A DNA stretch of 64,000 bases from Chelativorans alearensis (GCF_010993735.1 NZ_WQNI01000004.1:1-64000), one strand, 5' to 3'; counted from the stretch's first letter, positions 10,675-19,887 are shown. A program made the numbers and translations. Notes: generated by a model from the sequence alone, not told the origin.

Positions 10675-11455
10675 GCGCCTGGGCGGCCTGGGGGGCGCGG
10701 ATCTTTCCCTCGTGGATGAAGTAGACGAAGACGTCGCGCGGGCGCGGCTCGATCTTCACCGTCTCGTCGGCAAGCGGCAGGTCGCCCGGCATGCCGCCTT
10801 CGGCCCAGGTCCTGGCACGGCTCGCCCACTGGTCGAGATCGCCGGGCGTATAGGCGGTGGGGATGGAATCCTCGCCGCGCTGCAGCCGCGCATAGACGAA
10901 ATCCGCCGTCACATCCGCCATTTCGGGATAGGTGAAGTGGTGGGCGTAGCAGATGGCGGCACCGTATTTGCGGGCAAGGGCGGCGAACTCCGGCACGACG
11001 AAGGACGCATGGCGCACCTCGAGCACGTGGCGAAGGGGGATGCCGTCCTGCTTTTCAGGCAGGAGCTTCAGAAAACCCTCGAAATCCTCCGGGTCGAACT
11101 TCTTGGTCGGCGCGAACTGCCAGACGAGCGGGCCGAGCTTGTCGCCCAGCTCCGCGATGCCCGAGCCGAGAAAGCGGGCGAGCGATTCCGCCGCTTCCGC
11201 GAGCACCTTGCGGTTGGTCACGAAGCGGTTGCCCTTCAGCGAAAAGATGAAGCCGTCCGGCGCCTCGGACGCCCATTTGGCAAAGACGGCGGGCTTCTGC
11301 GAGCCGTAATAGGTGCCGTTCACCTCGATGGTGGGCATCTGCCGGCTGGCATATTCGAGCTGCCGCTTCTTCGGCAGGTCGCCCGGATAGAAGGTGCCTT
11401 CCCAGGGCTCGAAGGTCCAGCCGCCGATGCCGGCGCGGATAGTGCCTGATTGCAT
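10655..11455 (-). CDS. DUF72 domain-containing protein
   Basis: TIM-barrel DUF72 family of unknown biochemical function. The 266-residue product starts MQSGTIRAGIGGWTFEPWEGTFYP, with the family's IGGW start and the EVNGTYYG segment; later motifs are FSLKGNRFVTN, LEVRHASF and DVFVYFIHEGK. The ATG at 11455 has GGAG about 10 bases upstream on the minus strand. The frame continues 61 codons further upstream only by reading into the intergenic repeat, giving an arginine/proline-rich segment that is not DUF72. Confidence 0.87.
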   Translation of the reverse strand: MQSGTIRAGIGGWTFEPWEGTFYPGDLPKKRQLEYASRQMPTIEVNGTYYGSQKPAVFAKWASEAPDGFIFSLKGNRFVTNRKVLAEAAESLARFLGSGIAELGDKLGPLVWQFAPTKKFDPEDFEGFLKLLPEKQDGIPLRHVLEVRHASFVVPEFAALARKYGAAICYAHHFTYPEMADVTADFVYARLQRGEDSIPTAYTPGDLDQWASRARTWAEGGMPGDLPLADETVKIEPRPRDVFVYFIHEGKIRAPQAAQALMERVR

Positions 11456-11556
11456 CTCATCGCTCCTCACGTTCACGCGCCGAAAATGCGTCCGCCTCGT
11501 CGCTTTGTCCACCCGGCACCCGTCGGCTCCTGACATGCTGGTTTCCCTTCGCTCAC

Positions 11557-11702
11557 GGGGGCGCCCGAAAAGTCGGGCGGGCGGCGGTCGCCGCCTTGTT
11601 GGTTCCTTTCGCTCGCGGCCGAGCGCTCCCCCGGACAAGTCCGGGCTCGCTGGCCTCCGCGGGGGCGCCCGAAAAGTCGGGCGGGCGGCGGTCGCCGCCT
11701 TG
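11557..11702. repeat. Pair of identical 42-bp palindromic direct repeats
   Basis: Bases 11557-11598 and 11661-11702 are identical. Each begins GGGGGCGCCCGAAAAG and contains a hairpin CGCCCGA / TCGGGCG with an AAAG loop (11562-11579 in the first copy). The spacer has a second hairpin built on CCCGGA / TCCGGG around 11630-11645. The 342 bases between the two minus-strand genes (11456-11797) contain no convincing gene. Such palindromic intergenic units are common in Rhizobiales; they can also act as transcription terminators. Confidence 0.8.
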
Positions 11703-11797
11703 GCGTTCGGCCGTGCTCCATCCTTACCACGCCCGGGTCTTGCCCCGTCTGGCTTGTTGGAATGCTCGACTTTCTGAACGCGTCCGCACCGCCCATG

Positions 11798-12628
11798 TCA
11801 TGAGGTATCGGGGCTCTCCAGCGCGTAGAGGGCCAGCGAATGGGCGTGCGCCAGGATCTCGTCGACCTCGCGGATGTTGCGGGGGCGGATTTCGGACGGG
11901 TCGAAGCGGGACAGCCGGCCGCCGGGCGGGCGGCCGCCGCGCAGCGGTGCAGTGCGGCGCGTAAGCCCCAGATCGCGGCGCGCCTTCCAGCGGGCAAAGC
12001 GCCTGGCCTGTCCCGGCAGATCGTCAAGCGCGGCGGCGAGTGCCGCGAGGCGCTGGCCAAGACGCGCGGCGCTGACGGGATCGTCGCGCGATGGCGGCTG
12101 CGGGAGGGGAGACGGCTCGATGACGCCAGGAAACAGGATGCGCGGGACAGCGTGCGCGGGCCCATGGCGGCCGCGGCCCCCTTCGGCAAGCTCAGGGCTG
12201 AGCGAAAGCCGCAGCGGGTCGAAGAGCGGCAGGCTCAAGCTTCGCGGACGGGCGGGCGCGGCGGCCCGCCTGGCTTCCGCCCTCGCTCTGCGCGCTGCGG
12301 CGGAGAGGTCCGCGGGCGAGGCCATCACGGCGATGCCGAGGCTGCGCAGGAGCGGCGCCGGGCTTGCGGGCCTCTGTTTGCGCGGGGGCGGCAGACAGAC
12401 GGTGAGACCGCGCGCGGCGGCGATGACCAGCCGCCGCGCGGCGGCCTCAGCCGGGCGCAGCAGGCGGAGGATGGCGCGCCAGAGATGGCGGGGCAGGGTC
12501 TTTCGCGGCTCGCCTTCGGCCCGCGCCTCAGGATGAGGGCCCACGGCCGGGCCGGCCATGGCCACGAGGGAAGCCACGATGCGCTTCAGCGCCTCGCGAT
12601 CCCGCTCGATTGCCGCACGTCCGTCCAT
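11798..12628 (-). CDS. Conserved hypothetical protein of Rhizobiales type
   Basis: A 276-residue, very basic, arginine/alanine-rich protein. The C-terminal part (PPGGRLSRFDPSEIRPRNI... ending LALYALESPDTS) has the look of a conserved rhizobial hypothetical family; no catalytic motif or membrane segment is apparent. The middle holds two stretches that look encoded by intergenic repeat sequence: PHPEARAEGEPRK and SPELAEGGRGRHG, the latter from a CTTCGGCAAGCTCAGG-type palindromic element. The start ATG at 12628 is the longest possible and is preceded by AAGGAGG on the minus strand. Function unknown. Confidence 0.6.
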   Translation of the reverse strand: MDGRAAIERDREALKRIVASLVAMAGPAVGPHPEARAEGEPRKTLPRHLWRAILRLLRPAEAAARRLVIAAARGLTVCLPPPRKQRPASPAPLLRSLGIAVMASPADLSAAARRARAEARRAAAPARPRSLSLPLFDPLRLSLSPELAEGGRGRHGPAHAVPRILFPGVIEPSPLPQPPSRDDPVSAARLGQRLAALAAALDDLPGQARRFARWKARRDLGLTRRTAPLRGGRPPGGRLSRFDPSEIRPRNIREVDEILAHAHSLALYALESPDTS

Positions 12629-12825
12629 GGCTGCCTCCTTCGAACAGGTGATGGGATCATCGCATCGAATGCGAGGAGTGTGAATAGAGATAGGAAAATA
12701 ATCCTGACAAATGCTGACAGCCGGTTGTGCTTCCCGTTGCCCATGCTGGCCTACGCCTATTGGGCGAGTTCCGATTGCAATTCAAACCTGAGAGGCTGCG
12801 TCAGGCGATTTAGGGAGAAGGCGGG

Positions 12826-13626
12826 GTGGGCTACGTCAACCATCCACGAATGCCTCGGCGGCGGCTGCTTTGGCGGTCGCCGGTTGCACTCCTGGCCGTC
12901 GCCACCGTCTTGGCGGGGACCGCGTCGATTCTTTCCTTCGCGATTGAGCCCTTGCCACAGCTGCCTGCGTTCACACGCCGGGTTGCGAGCATGCCGGCTG
13001 AGCCTATTGGACTGCTGATTGTCGCTCTGCTGGTTGGCGCCTTTACTGGCAGGACCGTCGAGCGTTTCTTGTCTGAGAGGCGACGGCAGGAATGGCGGCA
13101 AAAGAACCGCTGGCGCTGGGAGCGGAAGCGCAGCGGGGATAACATTGATAACCGACCGTGGGCGAAGCCCGATCCGGCCGCGCCCAAACAACCCGATGCT
13201 GCTAAGCAGCTGCGGATTGTCATGGGCGCCAATTTCACGATTAAGTCACTCCTCAACAAGAGCGAAGCACGTGTATTCTGGGAGCTCGACCGGATGGTGA
13301 TTGGATGCAATCCCGGGTGGCAGGTGATGGCCCAAGTGTCGTTAGGTGAAATCCTGCGTAGCAAGGACGCGGACGCCTACGGCTGCATCAATTCGAAACG
13401 GGTCGACCTGCTTCTGGTGGACGAGGGCTGCTGGCCTCGGCATGCAATCGAATACCAAGGCGTCGGGCATTATCAGAGTGACGCCGCAGCGCGAGACGCG
13501 GTCAAGAAGGAAGCGCTACGACGGGCAGGCATCGGTTATCACGAGGTCCTGGCCGGCCAGACTACGCCTTCTGAACTCAGGCGACTGGTCGAGAAACTCG
13601 TAGACAAGCCAAAAGCAGCTCAATAG
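12826..13626 (+). CDS. Membrane-anchored DUF2726 (nuclease-fold) protein
   Basis: The 266-residue product has two predicted membrane helices (about residues 17-40 and 58-75), a basic linker, and a C-terminal DUF2726 domain (about 140-255: LLNKSEARVFWELDRMV, SKRVDLLLVDEG, HAIEYQGVGHYQ, KKEALRRAGI). DUF2726 is related to restriction-endonuclease-like (PD-D/E-XK) folds; the D in RVDLLLVD and the E-Y-Q motif fit the catalytic pattern, but activity is unproven. Start GTG with GGGAGAAGG just upstream (12813-12821). Base composition is less GC-rich than the neighbouring housekeeping genes, suggesting acquisition. Confidence 0.75.
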   Translation: MGYVNHPRMPRRRLLWRSPVALLAVATVLAGTASILSFAIEPLPQLPAFTRRVASMPAEPIGLLIVALLVGAFTGRTVERFLSERRRQEWRQKNRWRWERKRSGDNIDNRPWAKPDPAAPKQPDAAKQLRIVMGANFTIKSLLNKSEARVFWELDRMVIGCNPGWQVMAQVSLGEILRSKDADAYGCINSKRVDLLLVDEGCWPRHAIEYQGVGHYQSDAAARDAVKKEALRRAGIGYHEVLAGQTTPSELRRLVEKLVDKPKAAQ

Positions 13627-13925
13627 CGACCGGTTCTTAATCACGCTAGTTGCAGAACTCGCCAAGCCGCCCGCGCGTAAACCGGGCCCGCCAGCCCTGT
13701 GGGCAATTATTGAAGGTCTGTTCACCCTCGTCCACGACACTGATCAACGCGAAATCTCGACCCAGAACGGACGCTTGTTCGATGGGCGAGAATTCACACT
13801 TCGAGCCCTTTGTTGCCAATCCACAACTTGCTAAATTCTCCGAATGAAGATGACCAGCCGGTATGGCGCTCGTGAAGTCTGCCCGCAGCGAACTCACCGT
13901 TTGAGCCCACAGCGCCCTTTCCAGC

Positions 13926-14777
13926 TTAGTGATGCGCTACGATGGAATCGAACACCCTTTCTAGGAAGGGGCGGAGAACCCCTTGCGAGTATTCGCGCGG
14001 AATTCGATGTCCGCATTCGAACACGCTGAGAGTGACTGGAACGCCAGCGTCGGACAGGGCTTCGGAGAATATCTCTGCTTGGGCAACTGGAGCACGGTCG
14101 TCGTGCCTTCCGTGTAAAAGCAAAGTTTCCGACCGGATTTTATGCGCATGATGCAAGGCCGAGCGGGCCAGAAAGGCTTTGCGCGATAGGCCCGCCTCTT
14201 TCTGGATTGCCTGTCGCAAGCCACGAGAACTCTTTTCAAAGGCCGCTTTGAGATCGTAGACGCCGCTGGACAGAATGATTGCTCGTAGATCGGATACCTG
14301 GGCGGCGACCATTGCCGATGCAACAGCCCCACGGCTGTTACCATAAAGAACGATACGCTCAGGATCGATAGACGGCTGCTCCTTCAGAAAGGACAGAGCG
14401 GCCATGATCGTCTGCTGAGTGCCTGGGCCGCAGAAATCGGCAGGGCCGTCTGAAGCGCCGAAACCAGCCTGCGAGACCGCTGCCGCCGTGATATTCAGGC
14501 CAGTCGAGAAGCGAAGCAGCGTCCCATTATCGACGATCTCTTTCGCGCCGATAAGAAGGCCACCCTGATTGCCATGGACAAACAGTATTGCTCCCGTAGG
14601 TGTGGCGTTGGAGGCCTGCGCTTGAAAAAGTTCAACAGCGGCTCCGTCAGTTCGTTCAATTAGATGTCGCGTCACTACTGATATATCCACCACCAGGTCC
14701 AGTTTGCAGGCCAACGATATGGCGCCCCGAGAGCGTGTCAATGTCCGCAATTGCGTCGTATGGGAGAGCCTCGCCAT
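13926..14777 (-). CDS. Alpha/beta hydrolase (serine peptidase S9-like)
   Basis: The protein contains an alpha/beta hydrolase fold: oxyanion-type LFVHGNQGG, nucleophile elbow YGNSRGAVAS (GxSxG), acid residue in LLLHGRHDDRAPVAQAE and catalytic histidine in FECGHRIPREY. The substrate is unknown; prolyl-oligopeptidase-type esterases or peptidases are the nearest type. The reading frame is open upstream to 14909, but that part lies in a palindromic repeat. I place the start at ATG 14777; a GTG near 14670 directly before the hydrolase domain is equally possible. Composition is less GC-rich than the core genes. Confidence 0.68.
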   Translation of the reverse strand: MARLSHTTQLRTLTRSRGAISLACKLDLVVDISVVTRHLIERTDGAAVELFQAQASNATPTGAILFVHGNQGGLLIGAKEIVDNGTLLRFSTGLNITAAAVSQAGFGASDGPADFCGPGTQQTIMAALSFLKEQPSIDPERIVLYGNSRGAVASAMVAAQVSDLRAIILSSGVYDLKAAFEKSSRGLRQAIQKEAGLSRKAFLARSALHHAHKIRSETLLLHGRHDDRAPVAQAEIFSEALSDAGVPVTLSVFECGHRIPREYSQGVLRPFLERVFDSIVAHH

Positions 14778-14850
14778 GCGGCCAACCGTGTCAATCGACA
14801 CTTGCCTGCCAGTAACGCCGAACGTTGGCGAAGACCGCAAAGGCGCCGAT

Positions 14851-15057
14851 CTCCCCCTTGTGGGCAAGGCTATCGCATATGGATTCTGAGTCCTTGTTCG
14901 GACCCCCACCCCTAACCCCTCCCCTCAAGGGGGAAGGGGGACGATGGCGTGCTCGGCCGCACCTCCCTCCCCCTTGAGGGGAGGGATTGAGGGTGGGGGT
15001 CCGGCGAAGCCGAACGAAGACTCAATCCATATGCGATAGCCCTGCCCTTGTGGGGGG
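14851..15057. repeat. Long imperfect palindrome (inverted repeat, about 90-bp arms)
   Basis: The two halves mirror each other in order: GGCTATCGCATATGGATT at 14868-14885 pairs perfectly with 15024-15041; GGACCCCCACCC at 14900-14911 with 14991-15002; an 18-base block starting CCCTCCCCTCAAGG at 14917-14934 with 14968-14985. The arms enclose a loop of about 25-30 bases. CCCCTTGTGGG-like sequence continues at both outer ends. As RNA it would make a very stable hairpin. I see no gene between 14778 and 15518. Confidence 0.85.
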
Positions 15058-15233
15058 ATGTCCGGCCCTTCGACAAAGCTCAGGACCAGAGGGGCGCGAA
15101 GGAACGGGGCGTTCACCCGGATATTCACGCCGGGGATGAAGAGGTAGCGAGGCGATCCAGGGGATCGCCGCCGTACCCGGCCGATGGCGTTCCCGCATGG
15201 ATCCTTAGGGCTCAAGCCCGAGGATGACAAAGC

Positions 15234-15477
15234 CAGGGCTGCGAATTCAGGTTAATGCAGCGCAAATCACCCCCACTCCGTCTTGCTTCGCAATCCACCT
15301 CTCCCCCTGCCCGGGGGAGAGGAAGGGCGCCAAGCGGCGCGATTTGCACTTCCTCTCCCCCGTCGAGCGGGGGAGAGGTGGCCGCCCCCGGGTCTCGCCT
15401 TCGGCGAGCCCGAGGACAGGCTCCACCGGTCGGAGTGGGGGGCGATGCGATGTCGTTAACCTGAGTTCGGAGCCCTG
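15234..15477. repeat. MITE-like element with 22-bp terminal inverted repeats
   Basis: The left end CAGGGCTGCGAATTCAGG... (15234-15255) is matched 20 of 22 bases by the inverted right end (15456-15477). Inside are further inverted blocks: ACCCCCACTCCG near 15276 against CGGAGTGGGGGG near 15431, and CCACCTCTCCCC near 15297 against GGGGGAGAGGTGG near 15369. It has no coding capacity for a transposase. The 244-base size with nested inverted repeats fits a non-autonomous miniature element; no clear target-site duplication was found by eye. Confidence 0.7.
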
Positions 15478-15518
15478 ATGACGAAGCGGGGACGTGCGCG
15501 CCGCTCTATCGCGCCCCC

Positions 15519-18443
15519 TCACTCCGCCGCTTCCCGCTTCCTGCCCGGCCGCCGCTCCAGGAGCTCGCGCAGGAACTGGCCCGTATAGCTCCGCTTCTCC
15601 GCCATAACATCGTCGACGGAGCCCGCGACCACTAGCTCCCCGCCGCCGTCGCCGCCTTCGGGGCCGAGGTCGAGGATCCAGTCGGCGGTCTTGATGACCT
15701 CCAGATTGTGCTCGATGACGACGACCGTGTTGCCTTGGTCGACGAGCTCGTGGAGGACTTCGAGGAGCTTTGCCACGTCGTGGAAGTGGAGGCCGGTGGT
15801 TGGTTCGTCGAGGATGTAGAGGGTCTTGCCGGTGGCGCGTTTGGAGAGTTCCTTGGCGAGCTTGATGCGTTGGGCTTCGCCGCCCGAAAGGGTGGTGGCC
15901 TGTTGGCCGACGTGGATGTAGCCGAGGCCGACGCGGGCGAGGGTCGTCAGCTTGTCGCGCACGGCGGGCACGGCGGAGAAGAACTCGACGCCTTCGTCGA
16001 CCGTCATCTCCAGGACGTCGGCGATGGACTTGCCCTTGAAGGTGACCTCCAGCGTCTCGCGGTTGTAGCGCTTGCCGTGGCAGACGTCGCAGGTCACGTA
16101 CACGTCCGGCAGGAAGTGCATCTCGATCTTGATGACGCCGTCGCCCTGGCAGGCTTCGCAGCGCCCGCCCTTGACGTTGAAGGAGAAGCGGCCGGGCTGG
16201 TAGCCGCGCGCCTTGGCCTCGGGCAGGCCGGCGAACCAGTCGCGGATGGGGGTGAAGGCGCCGGTGTAGGTGGCCGGATTGGAGCGCGGGGTGCGGCCGA
16301 TGGGCGACTGGTCGATGTCGATGACCTTGTCGAGGAACTCCAGCCCCTCGACGCGGTCGTGCTCGGCCGGGTGCTCTCTCGAGCCCATGATGCGGCGCGA
16401 GGCGGCCTTGTAGAGCGTCTCGATCAGGAGCGTCGACTTGCCGCCGCCCGACACGCCGGTGACGCAGGCGAAGGTGCCGAGCGGGATGTCGGCGGTGACG
16501 TTCTTCAAATTGTTGGCGCGGGCGCCGACGACGCGGATGCGCCGCTTCTTCGGGATATTGCGGCGGTTCTCCGGCATGGGGATGGCGAGATCGCCGGTGA
16601 GGTACTTGCCGGTGATCGAGGCGGGGCTGGCCATGATGTCGCCGGGAGTGCCCTCGGCGATGATGCGGCCGCCGTGGATGCCGGCCGCGGGGCCGATGTC
16701 GACCACGTAATCGGCGGTGAGGATCGCATCCTCGTCATGCTCGACGACGATGACCGTGTTGCCGAGGTCGCGCAGGTGGCGGAGCGTGGCGAGCAGGCGG
16801 TCGTTGTCGCGCTGGTGCAGGCCGATGGACGGCTCGTCGAGCACGTAGAGCACGCCGGTGAGGCCGGAGCCGATCTGCGAGGCAAGGCGGATGCGCTGGC
16901 TCTCGCCGCCCGACAGCGAGCCGGAGTTGCGCGACAGGGTCAGATAGTCGAGGCCGACGTCGTTCAAGAAGTTGAGGCGATCGCGGATCTCCTTCAGGAT
17001 GCGCGTGGCGATCTCGTTCTGCTTGACGTTGAGCTTTTCCGGCAGGGTGTTGAACCAGTCGCCTGCCTTGCGGATCGACATCTCCGTGACCTCGCCGATG
17101 TGCAGGCCGGCGATCTTGACGGCCAGCGCCTCGGGCTTCAGGCGGTGGCCGCCGCAGGCGGGGCAGGGGTAGGCCGACATGTAGCGCTCGATCTCCTCGC
17201 GCATCCAGGCAGATTCGGTCTCCTTCCAGCGCCGCTGCAGGTTGGTGACCACGCCCTCGAACGGCTTGGTGGTGCGGTATGAGCGCAGGCCGTCGTCATA
17301 GTCGATGACGATCTTCCTTTCGCCCGTGCCGTTGAGGACGGCCTCTCTCGCCTCGTCCGACAGCTCCTTCCAGCGGTTGCCGACCTTGAAGCCGTATTCC
17401 CTGCCCAGCGCCTCCAGCGTCTGCAGGTAGTAGGGCGATGTCGATTTGGCCCACGGCGCGATGGCGCCCTCGCGCAGGATCGCGTTCTCGTCCGGCACCA
17501 CGAGATCGGGATCGATGGCGCGCTGGCTGCCGAGCCCGTCGCAGGAGGGGCAGGCGCCGGCGGGGTTGTTGAAGGAGAACAGCCGCGGCTCGATCTCCGG
17601 AATGGTGAAGCCGGAGACGGGGCAGGCGAATTTTTCCGAAAAGATGAGGCGCTCGTGCGTCTCGTTCTTCGACTTGTTGGCGCCGCCGCCCTCGGCGGTC
17701 TGCGCGTCGGGCAGGGGGCGGTCGGCGTATTCGGCCACCGCCAGCCCTTCCGACAGTCTGAGGCAGGTCTCCAGCGAATCCGCGAGCCTTGTAGCAAGGT
17801 CCGGGCGCACCACGACGCGGTCCACCACCACGTCGATGTCGTGCTTGTATTTCTTGTCCAGCGCCGGCACGTCGGCGATCTCGTAGAACGCGCCGTCGAC
17901 CTTGACGCGCTGGAAGCCTTTCTTCTGCAGCTCGGCCAGCTCCTTGCGGTATTCGCCTTTCCTGCCGCGCACGATGGGGGCGAGGATGTAGAGCCGGGTT
18001 CCCTCCTCGAGCGCCAGCACCCGGTCGACCATCTGGCTCACCGTCTGGCTTTCGATGGGAAGGCCCGTCGCCGGCGAATAGGGCACGCCGACGCGGGCGA
18101 AGAGCAGGCGCATATAGTCGTAGATCTCGGTGACGGTGCCGACCGTCGAGCGCGGGTTCCTCGAGGTGGTCTTCTGCTCGATGGAGATGGCCGGCGACAG
18201 GCCGTCGATCTGGTCGACGTCCGGCTTCTGCATCATCTCCAGGAACTGCCGGGCATAGGCCGACAGGCTCTCCACATAGCGCCGCTGGCCCTCGGCATAG
18301 ATGGTGTCGAAGGCGAGCGACGACTTGCCGGAGCCCGACAGGCCGGTCATGACGATCAGTTTCTCGCGGGGGAGATCCAGATCGACGTTCTTCAGATTGT
18401 GCTCGCGCGCGCCGCGAATGGAAATCAGCTTGTGGTCGGGCAT
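15519..18443 (-). CDS. uvrA: Excinuclease ABC subunit A
   Basis: Damage-recognition ATPase of nucleotide excision repair. The 974-residue product has two ABC modules: Walker A GLSGSGKS (residues 34-41) and GVSGGGKS (in the second half), two LSGGE signatures ([15 protein letters not shown] and [14 protein letters not shown]), the UvrB-interaction region and zinc modules, including C-x2-C pairs in CEACQGDG and CDVCHGKR. The first zinc module begins CPVSG rather than CPxC, as in other alphaproteobacterial UvrA. Transcribed away from ssb; a LexA box lies 173 bases upstream. Confidence 0.97.
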   Translation of the reverse strand: MPDHKLISIRGAREHNLKNVDLDLPREKLIVMTGLSGSGKSSLAFDTIYAEGQRRYVESLSAYARQFLEMMQKPDVDQIDGLSPAISIEQKTTSRNPRSTVGTVTEIYDYMRLLFARVGVPYSPATGLPIESQTVSQMVDRVLALEEGTRLYILAPIVRGRKGEYRKELAELQKKGFQRVKVDGAFYEIADVPALDKKYKHDIDVVVDRVVVRPDLATRLADSLETCLRLSEGLAVAEYADRPLPDAQTAEGGGANKSKNETHERLIFSEKFACPVSGFTIPEIEPRLFSFNNPAGACPSCDGLGSQRAIDPDLVVPDENAILREGAIAPWAKSTSPYYLQTLEALGREYGFKVGNRWKELSDEAREAVLNGTGERKIVIDYDDGLRSYRTTKPFEGVVTNLQRRWKETESAWMREEIERYMSAYPCPACGGHRLKPEALAVKIAGLHIGEVTEMSIRKAGDWFNTLPEKLNVKQNEIATRILKEIRDRLNFLNDVGLDYLTLSRNSGSLSGGESQRIRLASQIGSGLTGVLYVLDEPSIGLHQRDNDRLLATLRHLRDLGNTVIVVEHDEDAILTADYVVDIGPAAGIHGGRIIAEGTPGDIMASPASITGKYLTGDLAIPMPENRRNIPKKRRIRVVGARANNLKNVTADIPLGTFACVTGVSGGGKSTLLIETLYKAASRRIMGSREHPAEHDRVEGLEFLDKVIDIDQSPIGRTPRSNPATYTGAFTPIRDWFAGLPEAKARGYQPGRFSFNVKGGRCEACQGDGVIKIEMHFLPDVYVTCDVCHGKRYNRETLEVTFKGKSIADVLEMTVDEGVEFFSAVPAVRDKLTTLARVGLGYIHVGQQATTLSGGEAQRIKLAKELSKRATGKTLYILDEPTTGLHFHDVAKLLEVLHELVDQGNTVVVIEHNLEVIKTADWILDLGPEGGDGGGELVVAGSVDDVMAEKRSYTGQFLRELLERRPGRKREAAE

Positions 18444-18615
18444 GCCCCGTCGCTGCCTTGTCTAAACTATAAGGGACGGCCGGCAGGCGCCGGCCGGGCT
18501 TCATTTAGGGATGCGAAGCTCGCCACAAAAGGCGCAGGCCGCAACCCTGCCGCCAGGCTAATCATGGATAACCCCGGCATCTTTTCCAGCTTTTCCCTTC
18601 AAGGGCAAGTAGAAA

Positions 18616-18630
18616 GAACAAAGAACGAAC
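18616..18630. promoter_or_regulatory. LexA (SOS) box of uvrA
   Basis: GAACAAAGAACGAAC matches the alphaproteobacterial LexA box GAAC-N7-GAAC (GTTC-N7-GTTC on the other strand) exactly. It lies 173 bases before the uvrA start. SOS control of uvrA through this direct-repeat motif is established in rhizobia. Confidence 0.8.
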
Positions 18631-18689
18631 GGTATCCTGACATCTTCCTGTCGACGGTGGAGCCGCTTTCGGCCGATCACAATTCGCGC

Positions 18690-18900
18690 CGTGGGGGCGG
18701 CAGGCCTTGACGGGTGGCCCCATGTGGGCGCAAAGTCGCCTCGTCCGCTGGCCAAGACGGGCGCCGGGGCAACCTGGCGCTGACGTGTGGACGGTGAGAT
18801 CAGGAGCAACGAACCAGGAGGGAGGCATGACTCCACCCGACTGTCCGACAGGCTCCACCTTGAGCGTGGAGCCACAGCCGACCCTGGGCTGAGAGGCTTG
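18690..18900 (+). ncRNA. Candidate structured RNA in the uvrA-ssb gap
   Basis: On the plus strand, 18761-18780 folds as an 8-bp stem (GCGCCGGG / CCUGGCGC with one G-U pair) closed by a GCAA tetraloop, a typical RNA tetraloop that would not form on the opposite strand. Bases 18851-18873 make a perfect 8-bp stem (GGCTCCAC / GTGGAGCC) with a 7-base loop, extended by CTGT / ACAG at 18841-18844 and 18874-18877. GGAG / CTCC at 18821-18834 gives another small hairpin. I do not recognise an RNA family; the limits are approximate. Confidence 0.3.
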
Positions 18901-19223
18901 CCACGCGCGGCTCCGGAGGCAAGGCGCTTTTCCGGAACGGCGTTGATCGGAAGCCGTAGCCTGTGCCGCGACGGCAGAGGCGTCAGATCTCCAGACGGCT
19001 GCTTACAATACATCGATAACTTGTATGCTGGACGAACGCGAGTGATGTCGCGCGTCCTGACCAACGCCGGTAAAATACTCCCGGCACGAAAAAATGAAAG
19101 TGGCCCCTGCGCGCCCGAGATGAAGCGGCGGCGGGGCCTTTCCCTGTCCGCATATCCCTTTTGCGGCGGCCGATCGCCGGGCAAGCATCGAAGCATCTTG
19201 CAGCGGCGTGAAAATCGCGCTAT

Positions 19224-19238
19224 GAACAAAAAGAGAAC
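19224..19238. promoter_or_regulatory. LexA (SOS) box of ssb
   Basis: GAACAAAAAGAGAAC fits GAAC-N7-GAAC exactly and has the A-rich spacer seen in strong alphaproteobacterial LexA sites. It lies 161 bases before the ssb start. Confidence 0.85.
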
Positions 19239-19398
19239 AAAATTGTGTTGTGGACGGACGGACGCTTCGCCCGTTGGAGCGAGCATGTGTGCGGTGGATC
19301 GGATAAGGTCGCGATGGCTCCGACGGGAGTTGCCGGCTTTACCTGCAGTGCAGGCCGGCCTTTAGGGACGCGTAATTTCGGACGAGTGGAGTGATGCC

Positions 19399-19887
19399 AT
19401 GGCGGGCAGCGTGAACAAGGTCATTTTGGTGGGCAACCTGGGAGCCGATCCGGAGATCCGGCGGCTCAATTCCGGCGATCCGGTTGTCAATATGCGGATT
19501 GCCACCTCCGAGACGTGGCGCGACCGCAACACGAGCGAGCGGCGCGAGCGCACCGAGTGGCACAATGTCGTGATCTTCAACGACAACCTCGCCAAGGTGG
19601 CCGAGCAGTATCTGAAGAAGGGCATGAAGGTTTATATCGAGGGCCAGCTTCAGACGCGCAAATGGACCGACCAGTCCGGCCAGGACCGCTATACGACCGA
19701 GGTCGTGCTGCAGAAATACCGCGGCGAACTGCAGATGCTGGATTCGCGCGGCCAGGGCGGCGAAGGGCAGGTGGGCTATGGCGGCGGCGCGCGCGGCTCC
19801 GACTTCGGCCAGTCGGGCCCGGCCGAGAACGCCGCCGGCGGCGGCGGCGGTTATTCGCGCGACCTGGATGACGAGATTCCGTTCTAG
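19399..19887 (+). CDS. ssb: Single-stranded DNA-binding protein
   Basis: Tetrameric OB-fold protein that coats single-stranded DNA in replication and repair. The 162 residues start [21 protein letters not shown], contain the OB fold (1-115) with [24 protein letters not shown] (key part), a glycine-rich linker (about 120-150) and the acidic DDEIPF tail that binds partner proteins. A LexA box upstream predicts SOS induction. Confidence 0.97.
   Translation: MAGSVNKVILVGNLGADPEIRRLNSGDPVVNMRIATSETWRDRNTSERRERTEWHNVVIFNDNLAKVAEQYLKKGMKVYIEGQLQTRKWTDQSGQDRYTTEVVLQKYRGELQMLDSRGQGGEGQVGYGGGARGSDFGQSGPAENAAGGGGGYSRDLDDEIPF

Larger units (their letters stand above)
18444..19398. other. Long uvrA-ssb divergent intergenic region without a convincing gene
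   Basis: 955 bases separate the divergent starts. It contains a LexA box near each gene (listed separately), strong hairpins at 18761-18780 and 18841-18877 (see candidate RNA), and a GGCCCC / GGGGCC hairpin (19102-19107 with 19133-19138) followed by TTT that could end transcription. Open frames exist on both strands but give low-complexity arginine/proline-rich products without recognisable domains. In relatives these genes usually share a short regulatory region, so extra sequence may have been inserted between the boxes. Confidence 0.6.

Noticed and set aside
13646-13897. 83-codon minus-strand frame after the DUF2726 gene
   Set aside because: No family recognised, no ribosome site and an overlapping plus-strand frame of similar length; not enough support.
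18558-19365. Two overlapping frames (minus 18558-19286, plus 18787-19365) in the uvrA-ssb gap
   Set aside because: Low-complexity Arg/Pro/Ser products, no ribosome site, no recognisable domain, and they cover LexA boxes and hairpins.
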